64,000 nt of DNA from the NCBI RefSeq assembly GCF_009727055.1, contig NC_052354.1, positions 45,839,348 through 45,903,347 of the forward strand, read 5' to 3'. The notes under the pieces were generated by a model. That model saw nothing but the letters and a program-made list of their open reading frames with translations, was not told where the DNA came from and made no database searches. The DNA comes from Benincasa hispida (taxonomy: Eukaryota > Streptophyta > Magnoliopsida > Cucurbitales > Cucurbitaceae). Positions 22,734 through 33,425 of this stretch are shown piece after piece; position 1 is the first letter of the stretch; every line of letters starts with the position of its first letter. The position numbers were made by a program, and so were the translations under genes.

Positions 22734-23068
22734 CATTTGACCTGGATACTAGATTTGAGCGCTTCTAACCATATTTGCACTTTCATTCAGGAAACGAGTT
22801 CCTGAAAACAGCTAGCAGAAGGTGAGATGACTTTCAAAGTGGGAACGAGAGAAGTTGTCTCAGCTCATGCAGTAGGAGATTTGAAGTTATTTTTTGGAGA
22901 TGTTTACATTTTGTTAGAAAATGTTTATTATGTACCTGACATGAGAAGGAACTTGGTATCAATCTCTTGTTTTTTAGAACATACGTACAAAGTTACTTTT
23001 GACATCAATGAAGTGTTCATTAGTTCAAGAGGTGTTCAATTATGTTATGCTAAACTTGAAATAGCTTG
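22734..23068 (+). pseudogene. Copia protease region, cut off by an LTR fragment
   Basis: The catalytic region reads WILDLSASNHIC near 22745 (DSGA changed to DLSA). An open frame of 97 residues from 22827 continues with the typical post-active-site part (DVYILLENVYYVPDMRRNLVSISCFL) and ends abruptly at 23069, where sequence of an LTR begins in the same orientation. Integrase and RT are absent. Confidence 0.8.
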
Positions 23069-23694
23069 TGTTGGGTTGTATGTCCTAAAACTCACAGTTT
23101 GTAGAGTTAAACATTTATGAAATGTTCATTATTCAACATTTCTTCAATAAAGTTGTTATTGAATTTGTAAATTGCACTTGTAAAGACTAAATCCAATAAA
23201 CTAAGATCCATGGATATTATATGAATACTTGAACTTTATGTGGAGACATAAAAGTGGATCAAGTTCAAGTAAATAGTCAAAATGATCTATAGTATAAGAA
23301 TAAGGTTGGGTGCCTTATTCTGGTAACACTATCGGATGTGACCCACTCTGTAGTTGATACAATTTGTTGTAAGGTGCTACAAACGAAGTGATCCTGATTC
23401 GTTCATGTAGTGACATGAGGAGTGTGGGTGTCCTATGCAATGAAATTGCATAAGATCGGATCAAGAAATAAGTCCCTCTTATTTATAACGTTATTTACTG
23501 TTTAAGACTGATTCTTTCACTTAGATAACCTAGGTAACTCGATCTTAATCCTGAGCTAACTATGAATTCCTGTTTATTTAGGATTATCCTTAGATTTGCA
23601 TAAGTGAGGGTTGGCTCAACAGCGTTGGCTCAATAAGCCTCTCATTTCAGGGGTAAGATTGAGTAGATAGCTAGGGACATAGGATGCAAGATGG
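23069..23694 (+). repeat. First ~626 bp of a Copia LTR lodged in the internal region
   Basis: It begins TGTTGGGTTGTATGTCC, the exact start of the LTR at 24167, and follows that LTR to about GACATAGGATGCAAGATGG. It replaces the whole integrase and RT region. On the right it joins RNase H directly (GAAGTATAGAGCAAAG). The right junction falls at a short shared AAGATGGA/TGGAGAAG-type sequence. Confidence 0.8.
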
Positions 23695-23696
23695 AG

Positions 23697-24065
23697 AAGT
23701 ATAGAGCAAAGTTGTATTGCTGACTCCACCGTGGAAGCGGAATATGAAGCTACATGTAAAGAAGGAAAAGAATCAGTATGTCTTAGAAAGTTCTTGAATG
23801 ATTTGGAAGTAGTTCCAAATATGCATCTACCTATCACCCTCTATTTTGATAACAGCGGAGTAGTTGCCAACTCAAAAGAACCAAGACGTAATAAGCGCGG
23901 GAAGCACAATGAAACCAAGTACCATCTCTTCAAGGAGATAGAACATTGAGGAGACGTGATCGTTACACAAATCGCCTTAGAAGACAATTTAGCTTATCTA
24001 TTTACAAAGGCCTCCACAGCTAAAGTGTTCGAGGATCACCTAGTTGGACTAGGATTACAAGATTC
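23697..24065 (+). pseudogene. Copia RNase H tail (second element of chain)
   Basis: Contains STVEAEYEATCKEGKESVCL, LRKFLNDLEVVPNMHL, ITLYFDNSGVVANSKEP and a closing TKASTAKVFEDHLVGLG, with a stop after KEIEH at 23947-23949. It is followed by the purine tract and an LTR at 24167. Close homologue of 17704-18083. Confidence 0.85.
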
Positions 24066-24166
24066 ATAAATCTAGGGCAAGTGGGAGAATGCATGGGTAT
24101 TAGATGTCCTAGTTTATTGTATTGTGTATATGTAAACCCATTGGAGTTTTAGTCCAAGTGGGAGTT

Positions 24167-26042
24167 TGTTGGGTTGTATGTCCTAAAACTCGTAGTTTGT
24201 AATCTTTAATCTTATTATATTAACAATAAAGTTGTTATTGAGGTTTATTTAATAATGTTGTTATTGAACATGTAAATTACACTTGTAATAGTCTAAATCC
24301 AATAAACTAACAAACCTCTGGCTATAGCATGAATAATTGAACTTTATGTGGAGACATAAAAGTGGATCAAGTTTGAGTATATAGTCAAAACGGTCTATAA
24401 GTATAAGGATAGGGTTGGGTACCTTATTTTGGGGACACTATGGATACAACCTACTTTGTACATGATACAAACAACATGATCCCAAAGTAGTTCATGTAAA
24501 GACATGCAAGTGGAGACATCCTATGCAAAAAATATTTGCATAAGATCGGACCACGACATAGTCACTTTTCTTTATAATACCGTTTACTGTTAAAACTAAC
24601 TATTTCAATTCGATGATCTACGATAACTCGATCTTAATCCTGAGCTAACTATGAACTCCTGTTTATACGGGATTATCATTTAATTTGCATGGGTGAGAGT
24701 GGCTCAACATCGTCACTCAATAAGTCTCTCATTTTAAGGGTAAGACTAGGTAGATACTTGGGGACATAGTTCTGCAAGATGGAATTCACTTTTACTTGAT
24801 TTTAGGGTTAGTAGATAGGTTGTTCCCTTACGTATTGACTCCTAGTCTTGAATAAAGGGTCTACCCTCTTTATGATTGAGAGAGATCGGGGTTATTGGTA
24901 CAACCATAAACTAATTGTTCATTAGTAGATCGGTGGAGGCTTAAGAAGTAAGATGTATAACAAGGGTAAAATAGTAATTTTGACCCAGCTGTTAATACGA
25001 ACAACCTATGAAGGATTGACTTACTGATCATGGTTCAATAAAGTGGACAAAAGTGTATCTACAGTGAGAAAAGTGCAGCTACTAGGCTTTGTGGAGTAAC
25101 CCGATAGTTTAAAATGTTGGTTAATTCGGTTAAAAGAGTTTAGCCAATTAAGCTCAGATCATTGGAACTCATGATTTTAGGTCCATTAGATCTCTCTACT
25201 AGCTCGTAAATTGATTAAACCTTATAATAGTGTGTTAAAAGAATTTGAAAGGTTCAAATTCATATTAGAGTTTAGTTATTATATTTGATATAGTTAACGT
25301 TTAATTATCGAATTAAATGTTTTTGGAGAATTAAAAATATTTAAATTAGATTTAAATGCATATATGAATATGGATTCATATTAGGATTAAGTGTTTTATT
25401 AATTCAATATTTGATATTAAATTAATTTTTAAGTTAATTAAATTATTTAATTTATTACAGTTATTTGTTTGTTTAAAATTAATTAAATTTTGAATTTTGG
25501 AAATTCAAATTTAATTAGAATTTAAATTAAACTTAAATTTGAATCAAATAAATAAATTAAAGAAAGAAAGTGGGATTATCCCAAAAAAATCCCACTATCC
25601 ATTCTACTTAATCCAAAATTATATTGCTAAATTGAGTGTCAAATTTGGTTAATTCCATTTATGTCAATTTTGCATGAAAGAGAAGTTTTAATCTGATTAA
25701 AAACTTTATGCAAAAATAAAAATCTGAAAATAATTTCCAGTTTTGATTTTTCTATGTTTTAGCTCTCCAACTCCAAATTTCATATAAAAATTCATCTCAA
25801 TTTGGATTCCACCACCTAATCTAAGATCAAGAGAATAGTGGAGAAGTCCTTGTGGTAGTCTATATCAAGTCTACAAGCAGAAATGTGCAAAGGATTGGAG
25901 CAACTAGTGGATTCTTCAAAGGTTGTATTTCTAAACTCTAATTTCTGAAAAACATGAACTTGCATGCTTAAAAACTAAAATTGGTGTAGTTAGAGTGCCT
26001 AGAATCCAAATTATTTTCGTATGTTGAATGTCTCCTCTAACA
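24167..26042 (+). repeat. Terminal LTR of the Copia chain
   Basis: 1876 bp, beginning TGTTGGGTTGTATG and ending CTCCTCTAACA, with AAGTGGGAGTT immediately upstream. Homologous throughout to 18202-19979. No PBS follows (AATTATTCGC instead), so this is the outer 3' LTR of the chain. A target duplication cannot be tested because the left end of the chain is missing. Confidence 0.85.
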
Positions 26043-26535
26043 AATTATTCGCTCTACACTAGTTTCAAGCAGATTGTTTCAACAAGATACAATGACTACT
26101 TACGATAAAATAAAAACTTCAAACTACTAATATCTGACAAAACTTTTGGATACTCATTTTGAACTTGTAATCCCAAAATTAAAAGAAAGAGAAGCAAAAG
26201 CTCTCTGATTGGAATGAAATATTCCAAATAAATAACCAAATTGTTATTTTGTAGGCTAACAACTTAATCAATCTATCTAAAAAAAGTAAAATAAATACAA
26301 AATCGAAACATAACTCAATTGAATTGTTACTTAAGGATAAAGTATCAGTTTTGTTATGTATTTTGTGGGTTATTTTTTTTTATTGATGGTTGTTTTGGTT
26401 TGTTTTGTTTTACTCAATATTAGAAATCCATGTGTTTTACTTTTCTCTTTATATTTTGTGATCCTCTTATTCATTAATACAGAGAGAATAATAAATATTC
26501 TATCAAGATTTTTCTTTCTATGTCTGTATCGTTTA
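26043..26535 (+). other. AT-rich sequence, possibly end of another Copia LTR
   Basis: No coding signal. Because a PBS-like sequence begins at 26536, the part just upstream (about 26340-26535, T-rich) is probably the end of a Copia 5' LTR. I could not find its start or a clear CA end. Confidence 0.35.
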
Positions 26536-26695
26536 TGGTATCAAAGCCACGACTCTTTATTGGCTGAAATGTCATCAAGCGAAGGGTTTTCTTCCTCCTC
26601 TCTTCCATCGATCAATGAACCTCTCTTAAATATAACCCTCCCAATCCCAACCCCCTACCTTCTTCTTATTCTCTTGAGGCCACACCAGTGAGTAC
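26536..26695 (+). pseudogene. PBS and gag start of another Copia, truncated
   Basis: TGGTATCAAAGCCA (26536-26549) is one base from the initiator-Met-tRNA PBS. An ATG at 26569 opens a Ser/Pro-rich frame (MSSSEGFSSSSLPSINEPLL) typical of Copia gag starts but with no conserved domain. Sequence identity to an element is lost at about 26695, where a minus-strand LTR begins. The gag assignment rests on position only. Confidence 0.5.
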
Positions 26696-26860
26696 CCCTC
26701 TTACTCCTACCTAAAGGAATCAAATTTCTTACCGGAAGTGTGTGAATGCGTGTGCCTTTGAAATATTTTTGAAAGAAAAACATGAAAAACATATAATTAC
26801 AAAACAATAAGATAAACATTCTAATCAAAAGATATTTTTTTACAAGAGAAGAGGAGCATA

Positions 26861-27310
26861 TGTTAGACATATTTAAATAATAATATGTTTAATTAAAGTA
26901 TGAACTATGTATGTGGATTAATAATTTATCACATTGGGTTATTTTATTAGATTGTGCCTGATTTAATTAATTAAGGCCCTAGATTGAGTATGGACTTAAT
27001 GGTAGAAGCCTAATTTAATTAATTAGGGTTTAATGGTAACCCTAATTGAACTAGTATATAAAGAAACCTTAGGGCTATGATCCCCAACATACCAAAACAA
27101 TAAGCACTCCGTCTTTCTTGAATCTCATCTAGAGAGATCCCACTAAGGGCATTCAGAGTTTTGGTTGAGGAAGACTATAGTCCTCTATCATCATCTTGAA
27201 GCTATCATTAATTTCTCAATGAAATCCGGTATGTCATTATTCTTGACAATTTGGAATGAATGATCTATGGTTTATCTATTTAATATAGATTTAAATTATT
27301 TATGCTAACA
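26861..27310 (+). repeat. 5' LTR of Copia-4
   Basis: 450 bp, TGTTAGACAT to ATGCTAACA. It contains the core promoter TATATAAA at 27055-27062 and a GCATTCAGAG motif shared with the 3' LTR. Compared with the 3' LTR it lacks short stretches near 26960-26990. Confidence 0.93.
27055..27062 (+). promoter_or_regulatory. TATA box of Copia-4 5' LTR
   Basis: TATATAAA in CTAGTATATAAAGAAACC. The 3' LTR has TATATAAG at 32866-32873 in the same context. Confidence 0.65.
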
Positions 27311-27312
27311 AG

Positions 27313-27325
27313 CGGTATCAGAGCA
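27313..27325 (+). other. Primer-binding site of Copia-4
   Basis: CGGTATCAGAGCA starts two bases after the LTR. It differs from the initiator-Met-tRNA PBS TGGTATCAGAGC only in the first base. Confidence 0.8.
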
Positions 27326-28734
27326 TGAATTTCATGTTAAATTGTTGGCTTAGATTTGTTTTTCAATGATATTGTGATTCAATTTTGGTTCGACTTTGTG
27401 GGTTTTTCAATTACAAGAAATATATATGTTCCTATTTATTTCGTGGAAAACATATTAAGTGGCTTGCCAGCGGTAACATGCGGGTGAAAAACCAATTTGA
27501 TTTTTTTTTTTAAGGGAATATTAATTTTAATTTGATGAAGTTAATGGTTTTCATGGGTAATGGTCAAATGTCGAGTACTGTGTTGCCGACTATGTATATG
27601 TGTTACACATTAAGGGTTTAGAAAACCATTATAGCTATATCCACATATATGTAGCATGTGTTTCGGCATTATCCACATATATGGAGCACCATTTTTTTTC
27701 CAAAAAAAAAATCTTTTAGCAATTTGTGTTGTTGCCGATGTTTTATTTTTGGCAATTTCGTCACTTATTGTTCAGATATGCCCATGAATATTGAATCATA
27801 TTGAACTAAATTCCAGTCCGGATGATGATCATGACATGTGGGTGGCAGATTAAGGGATTGTTTAGTCGATAACTTCGATTAGGTTTGATTGACAATATTG
27901 AATTTGGTAAATTTAATCAATTCAGTGTTTTTTTTTTTTTAATTGATTGAAAATCTTTCATTTGTCAAGAATTAATCAATCCTATAAGTAATTCCTATTT
28001 AATTAGGCATTAGTTGATAAATTAGGAATTAAATCAATCAAATCATGAAGTTAGATTTAAATTTGATCAATCACATTGTAAATTTAAGTTTAAATTTGAT
28101 TAATCATGTCGTGGATTTAAATTTAAATTTGATTAATGATATGTGGCGATATTCAAATGTTTATGTTGCTTTGATTGTATTATGTGTATGCAATTATTAA
28201 GTGAATATTAGTAAAGACTATTTGGTATTCTTCCTTTATTTTTGTACAATAATATTTTTATATTATTGTGTCTTATATTTTAAATTGAATTGGTCAAAAT
28301 AATATGTTACCAAAGTAGCATCTGTTATCTAGATTAATTTAATTTTAAAATATAAGATGTGAATATTCATGAATTTATGCGGATAATTAACGGCCCAAAG
28401 GAAGATAATTATTTGGCCAAATTGTGGGTATGCATGTGGTAATGAGTATGTGGCAATTATAAGAATTGCGCACGTGAAAAATAGTCGGTCCAAAGAAAGG
28501 CTATTTTTTGACCGAGTTAATTGTCAGTATTTTGATTACAACGTTGAGAGTACCATTTATCGTTGGTGTTTTTACCCAAAGGTTAGACATCAATGTTGTG
28601 TTAGGTATCTTGTTAAAGGGGCCCACCACATATGTGAAATTATTTTGTTATATTTTAATTGTGAGCATATGTTTTGTTGTTTATTGTTTCAATTGGTCTT
28701 ACTCAAATATATGGAAATCTGAGTTCAATCCCTA
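27326..28734 (+). other. Non-coding leader of Copia-4
   Basis: About 1.4 kb of AT-rich sequence without a domain. An open frame of 90 residues at 28450-28722 has no recognisable motif and I do not call it. Poly-T runs occur at 27508 and 27931. Confidence 0.5.
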
Positions 28735-29465
28735 AGTTGAATGGAAACTTCAAGATTTGGAAGGAAAGCCTAGAGATACTTCTCGAGTGTATGGATTTGG
28801 ACCTTGCATTAAGGACTGATAAACCTACTTCTACTGAGGAACAATCAAATACGACTAATATAGAGAAGTGGAACGCGTCAAATCGCAGGTGTCTAATGAT
28901 CATTAGGCAACTCCATTCCGGAGTCTTTTCGGGGCTCTATCACGGAAAGTGAAAATGCCAATAAGTTCCGCTCAAATTGAGAAATATTTGCTAAAATGAG
29001 AAAGAGGAAGCAAGTAGTCTTTTGACTTCTTTAACTTCTATGAGGTATAAGGACATGGAAACATAAGGGAGTACATTATGGAAATGTCTTATCTCGCAAG
29101 TAAATTAAAGGCACTTGATATCGAGATAAAGAAAATTTACTGTGTGCATCTGGTACTTATCTCTCTTCTTACATAATTCACTCAGTTTAAGATAAGCTAT
29201 AATACTCAGAAGGATAAATGGAGTAATTAATGAGCTTATCTCACAATGTGTGCAGAAGAAGATAGGATTAAGAGAGAAAGGACAGAAAGTATTCATTTGG
29301 CAACAGGCTTCTCGTGAATAGAAAGAAAAAGAAATTTGTGGATGCTGCAGAAGAGACATATGAATAAAACAAGAAACAAGCTACTGAAAATCCTTGTGTT
29401 TTTCTGCAAAAGAAAAGATCATTTCAAGAAAGATTGTCCAAAGTATGCCAAGTGCGTGTAAAGAA
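28735..29465 (+). pseudogene. Copia-4 gag (broken)
   Basis: The N-terminal gag motif reads KLNGNFKIWKESLEILLECMDLDLALRTDKP (two adjoining segments, about 28736-28830), then KWNASNRRCLMII. After about 28950 the frame is lost through several stops and shifts. A zinc knuckle remains near 29405-29450: FFCKRKDHFKKDC is readable, but the first Cys is displaced by one base. Homology to Copia gag is clear; no functional product is possible. Confidence 0.82.
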
Positions 29466-29499
29466 GGATAAACTTATCACTTTAGTTTTTTCTGAAGTT

Positions 29500-30190
29500 A
29501 ATTTAGCTTCTCTGTACCTACAAATACTTGGTGGGTAGATTCTGGGTGCTGCTACTACTCACATAAGCATATCAATGCAGGGGTTGCCGTGTGGAGCTGG
29601 CCGTCAAGTGATGCTGAAGATTCATCTATGTGGCGCGATGGCCAAGCAGTTCCAGTTAAAGCTATTTGGAAATTTTAGATTACTTTTAAAAACTGGATGT
29701 TATTTGGATCTGAATGAGATTTTTATTGTACCGTCATTTAGACGAAATTTAGTTTCTATTTCCAGTTTGGACAAATTTGGTTTTTCTTGTTCTTTTGGAA
29801 ATAATAAAGTTAGTCTTTTTCAAGACTCTAAGCTTATTGGTACCAGTTCTTTAATTGATAGTCTATATATGCTTGATTCTTTTGCTTCATTTAACAAGAT
29901 CTTCTTATCTAATTCATGTGGTACAAAGTGTAAATTAAAAGAGAATTCCGCTATGTTATGGCATAAGCGTTTAGGTCACATCTCTAAACAGAAAATTCAA
30001 AGACTTGTGTCAGATGGAATTCTTCATTCCTTGATTTAAGTAACTTCAACGTTTGTGTGGAATGTATTAAGAGAAAATAGACAAACATAAGAAAATTAGG
30101 TGCCAACAGACGCTCAGACATCTTAGAACTAATACATACATACATTTGTGGTCCATTCCCTACGGCCTCTTGGAATGAACAACAATATTT
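29500..30190 (+). pseudogene. Copia-4 protease and integrase zinc region (broken)
   Basis: WWVDSG of the protease active site is visible at about 29530, followed by a four-base duplication (TGCT) that shifts frame before ATTHISISMQG. A 154-residue frame from 29575 continues with LDLNEIFIVPSFRRNLVSISSLDKFG and reaches the integrase HHCC part (MLWHKRLGHISKQKIQRLV), ending in a stop at 30037-30039. The remaining Cys pair region (CVECIK-like) at 30055-30080 is in another frame. Confidence 0.82.
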
Positions 30191-30795
30191 TATTATGTTC
30201 ATAGACGACTATTCAAGATATGGGTACCTGTATTTAATTCATGAGAAGTCTCAATCTTTGGACGCTTTCAACTCTTTCAAAGCTGAAGTTGAACTTCAAC
30301 TTGGAAAGAAAATTAAGGCTGTCAAATTCGATCGTGGTGGTGAATATTATGGTAGATATGATGGATTAGGTGAACAACGTCCAGGGCCCTTTGCCAAATA
30401 CCTAGAGGAATGTGAAATTGTCCCGCAATACACTATGCCGAGAAAACCCAGCACGAATGGTGTAGCGGAAAGGCGAAATAGAACACTTAAGGATATGGTA
30501 ATAAGTATGATTAGTCATTCTTCTCTACTAGAATCCCTCTGGGGTGAGGCAATAAAAACTGCAACATATATCCTTAATAGGTTACCTAGTAAAGCAGTAA
30601 CCAAAACCCTTTATGAGCTGTGGACAGGAAAGAAGCCTAGTATTAGGCATCTTCACATTTGGGGTTGTCCAGCTGAGGCTAGGCCTTATAGGCCTAATGA
30701 AAGAAACTTGGACTCAAGAACTATTAGCTGCTATTTTGTTGGGTGTTCTGAGCACTCTCGGGGTTTCAAGTTTTATGATCCCACTTCTAGATCAC
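30191..30795 (+). pseudogene. Copia-4 integrase core
   Basis: An open stretch with the integrase catalytic core: [19 protein letters not shown], then [13 protein letters not shown] with the second catalytic Asp, and [15 protein letters not shown] with the catalytic Glu. [10 protein letters not shown] and [17 protein letters not shown] follow. It is the best preserved pol piece in the window. It ends at SRS, after which sequence jumps to the middle of RT. Confidence 0.88.
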
Positions 30796-32226
30796 TAGGG
30801 AAGAAAGATAACATAAGGATGTTGAGTTTAACGTTTGGCAATATCGAAAGATATAAGGCTCATCTTGTTGCAAAGGGTTTTACTCAAAAGGAAGACATTG
30901 ATTACAAAGAGACTTTCTCTCCAGTTTCATCGAAAGACTCTTTTAGGGTAATCATGACACTGGTAGCTCACTTTGATTTAGAGCTACACCATATGGATAA
31001 AAACTGCGTTTCTCAATGGGAACATTGATAAGACGATTTATATGGTGCAACCAAAAAAATTTGTGTCCGGTAATTCAAAGTTTATGGTGTGTAAATTAAA
31101 GAAATCCATCTACGGTCTCAAGCAAGCCTCTCATCAATGGTATCACAAATTCCATGAAGTGATAACCTCATTTGGTTTTGAGGTGAACATAGTGGAAGAT
31201 TGTGTATATCACAAGTTCAGTAGGAGTAATCAATCTTTCGGGTGTTATATGTCGATGACATACTCATAGCTAGTAATGATGTAGCTTTATTGCATGACAC
31301 TAAGAGATTTCTCAAAAGGAATTTTGAGATGAAGGATCTTAGTGATGCTTCTTTTGTATTAGGAATTGAAATTCTGCGAGATCGTTCTCAAAGTATTTTG
31401 AGATTGTCACAAAAGAACTACATTGAAAATATTTTGAGTAGATTTGGCATGAAAGATTGTGCACCAAGAGATACCTCGATCGCTAAAGGTGATAAATTTC
31501 ATTTAGGTCAATGCCCCAAGACCACACTCGAGACTAAGGAGATGCAGAATGTTCCCTATGCATCAGCCATTAGAAGTCTAATGTATGCTCAAGTATGTAC
31601 ACGTCCAGATATTGCGTTCATAGTTGGAGTGTTAGGCAGATATTTGAGTAACCTGGGGACGGAGCATTGGAAAACAGCCAAATGGATTATGAGGTATTTA
31701 CAGAGAACAAAAGATTATATACTCACTTATCGGAGATCAGAAGTTTTGGAGATCATTGAGTATTCTAATTATGCTGGATGTCAAGACACTTTGCGATCCA
31801 CTTTAGGCTATATCATCATGTTGGCTGGAGGAGCTGTATCTTGGAACAATGTTAAACAAACACTTATGGCTTCTTCTATCAGGGCTGCGGAGTTTATATG
31901 AGGCATCCAATCATGGAATATGGTTGCAAAATTTTGTCACTAGGCTATGGATAGTGGTTGGCATAGAAAGACCACTAAAATTATTTTGTGACAATAAGTT
32001 GGCAGTGATATATTCCAACAACAATAGAAGCAATACGAAGTCAAAGCATGTAGACGTGAAGTTTCTGGTTGTTAAAGAAAGAGATCAGAATGGTCAAATT
32101 TCGATAGAACACATAGGAATAAACTCTATGGTGGCAAATCCATTGACTAAAGGTTTACCACCTAAAGTTTTTCATGAGCATGTTGCTCACATGGGTGTTA
32201 GTCACTTTTCTGATTCCATGGTTTAG
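30796..32226 (+). pseudogene. Copia-4 reverse transcriptase and RNase H, N-terminus deleted
   Basis: RT is picked up at [19 protein letters not shown] (about 30850), so the integrase C-terminus and the RT start, normally some 150-200 residues, are missing. A frameshift lies in the VKTAFLNGN motif (about 31005). A second lies just before the active site (LYVDDILIASND at about 31242). RNase H continues with NFEMKDLSDASFVLGIEILRD (in two parts), YASAIRSLMYAQVCTRPDIAF, a frameshift near 31890, then LWIVVGIERPLKLFCDNK and NPLTKGLPPKVFHEH. It ends at TAG 32224. Typical Copia order and length otherwise. Confidence 0.88.
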
Positions 32227-32655
32227 TGGGAGTTTGTTATTAAGGATATTCTTTGACCTTATTTTGTTTATTTCTATATAGAATAAAGTTGATTGTTTAT
32301 GTTTTATTATCTGAACTCATTTATCATGCAAGCAGTTTTGCATAAAGTTTTTAGAATGATCTCATTAAGGAATTTGGACTAGTTGGAAACAGGCATGATC
32401 TAGATCACTTTGCATGTAGTTTCCATACTATCCATCCATACTTGATCTATGTCATTGAATGTATTGGAATTGGTGATCAAGGAAGGTTTAGTTACAAGGG
32501 TAGTGACGAAAGCCGCCTTGATTCCATGCTAATACAGGAGATGGACCAGATTGAACTAAAGGGGAATTCTATTATTGAAATAACCTGTTTATGTGAGCTT
32601 AAGGTTTATGTGATGTAATTATATCAGGTACACAGACATCACCTAAGTGTGAGAT

Positions 32656-33124
32656 TGTTAGACATATTTAAATAATAATATGTTTAATTAAAGTATGGGC
32701 TATGTATGTGGATTAATAATTTATCACATTGAGTTATTTTATTAGATTGGGCCTTATTATGTGATCTAATTAATTAAGGCCCTAGATTCCTAATTGAGTA
32801 TGAACTTAATGGGTAGAATCCATTCCTAGTTAATTAGGGTTTAATGGGAACCCTAATTGAACTAGTATATAAGGAGACCTTAGGGCTATGGTCCCCAACA
32901 TACTAAAACAATAAACACTCAATCTTTCTTGAATTCCATCTAGAAAGAGATCCCACTAAGGGCATTCAGAGTTTTTGTTGAGGAAGACCATAGTCATCTA
33001 TCATCATCTTGAAGCTATCATTAATTTCTCGATGAAATCCGGTATGTCATTATTCTTGACAATTTTGCATGAATGATCCTAGAGTTTATCTATTTAATAT
33101 AGATTTAAAGTATTTATGCTAACA
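32656..33124 (+). repeat. 3' LTR of Copia-4
   Basis: 469 bp, TGTTAGACAT to ATGCTAACA, directly followed by the target duplication GCATA. The preceding purine-rich sequence GTGTGAGAT is a weak polypurine tract. A TATATAAG box is at 32866-32873. Between the RNase H stop and this LTR, 32227-32655 is non-coding internal sequence. Confidence 0.93.
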
Positions 33125-33425
33125 GCATATCCTTGAAGACCTTCTTCAATGCTACCTTCTCCACAACCTCAAGAACAGCTACGAACTGAGAAAATCTCCC
33201 TTGAACTCGAAACTCCTTCCAAGAACACTAACTAGCACGAACAAGAACACTAGCACTCAGAAACCTTGCTATTCTCAAGCTAAGGAATAGGATAGTGTGA
33301 TACTTTTTGTTTTAAGAGATCAAAGAGAAGAGTACAAAGAGATTTAAAGTTATTATTGAGAAAATTTCTTTTCTTTTGTAACTCTTACAAAATACTTGAG
33401 ACGTGATTAATCTTCCATGTGAGAG

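Larger units (their letters stand above)
26861..33124 (+). mobile_element. Copia-4: structurally complete Ty1/Copia retrotransposon
   Basis: Both LTRs begin TGTTAGACAT and end ATGCTAACA. A perfect 5-bp target duplication GCATA flanks the element (26856-26860 and 33125-33129). Length is 6264 bp with LTRs of 450 and 469 bp, a PBS after the 5' LTR, and gag, protease, integrase, RT and RNase H in Copia order. Coding is interrupted by frameshifts and by an internal deletion near 30800. The LTRs differ by scattered substitutions and a few indels, so insertion is old but younger than the LTR it sits in. It is the best-bounded element in the window. Confidence 0.95.

Noticed and set aside
19982..27325. 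Possible tRNA genes suggested by TGGTATCAGAGC sequences
   Set aside because: These are 12-14 base primer-binding sites next to LTR ends; no cloverleaf surrounds them.
28450..28735. Overlapping 75-90 residue open frames before Copia-4 gag as an extra gene
   Set aside because: They are in the leader, hydrophobic by AT composition, and show no family motif; the gag start proper follows at about 28736.
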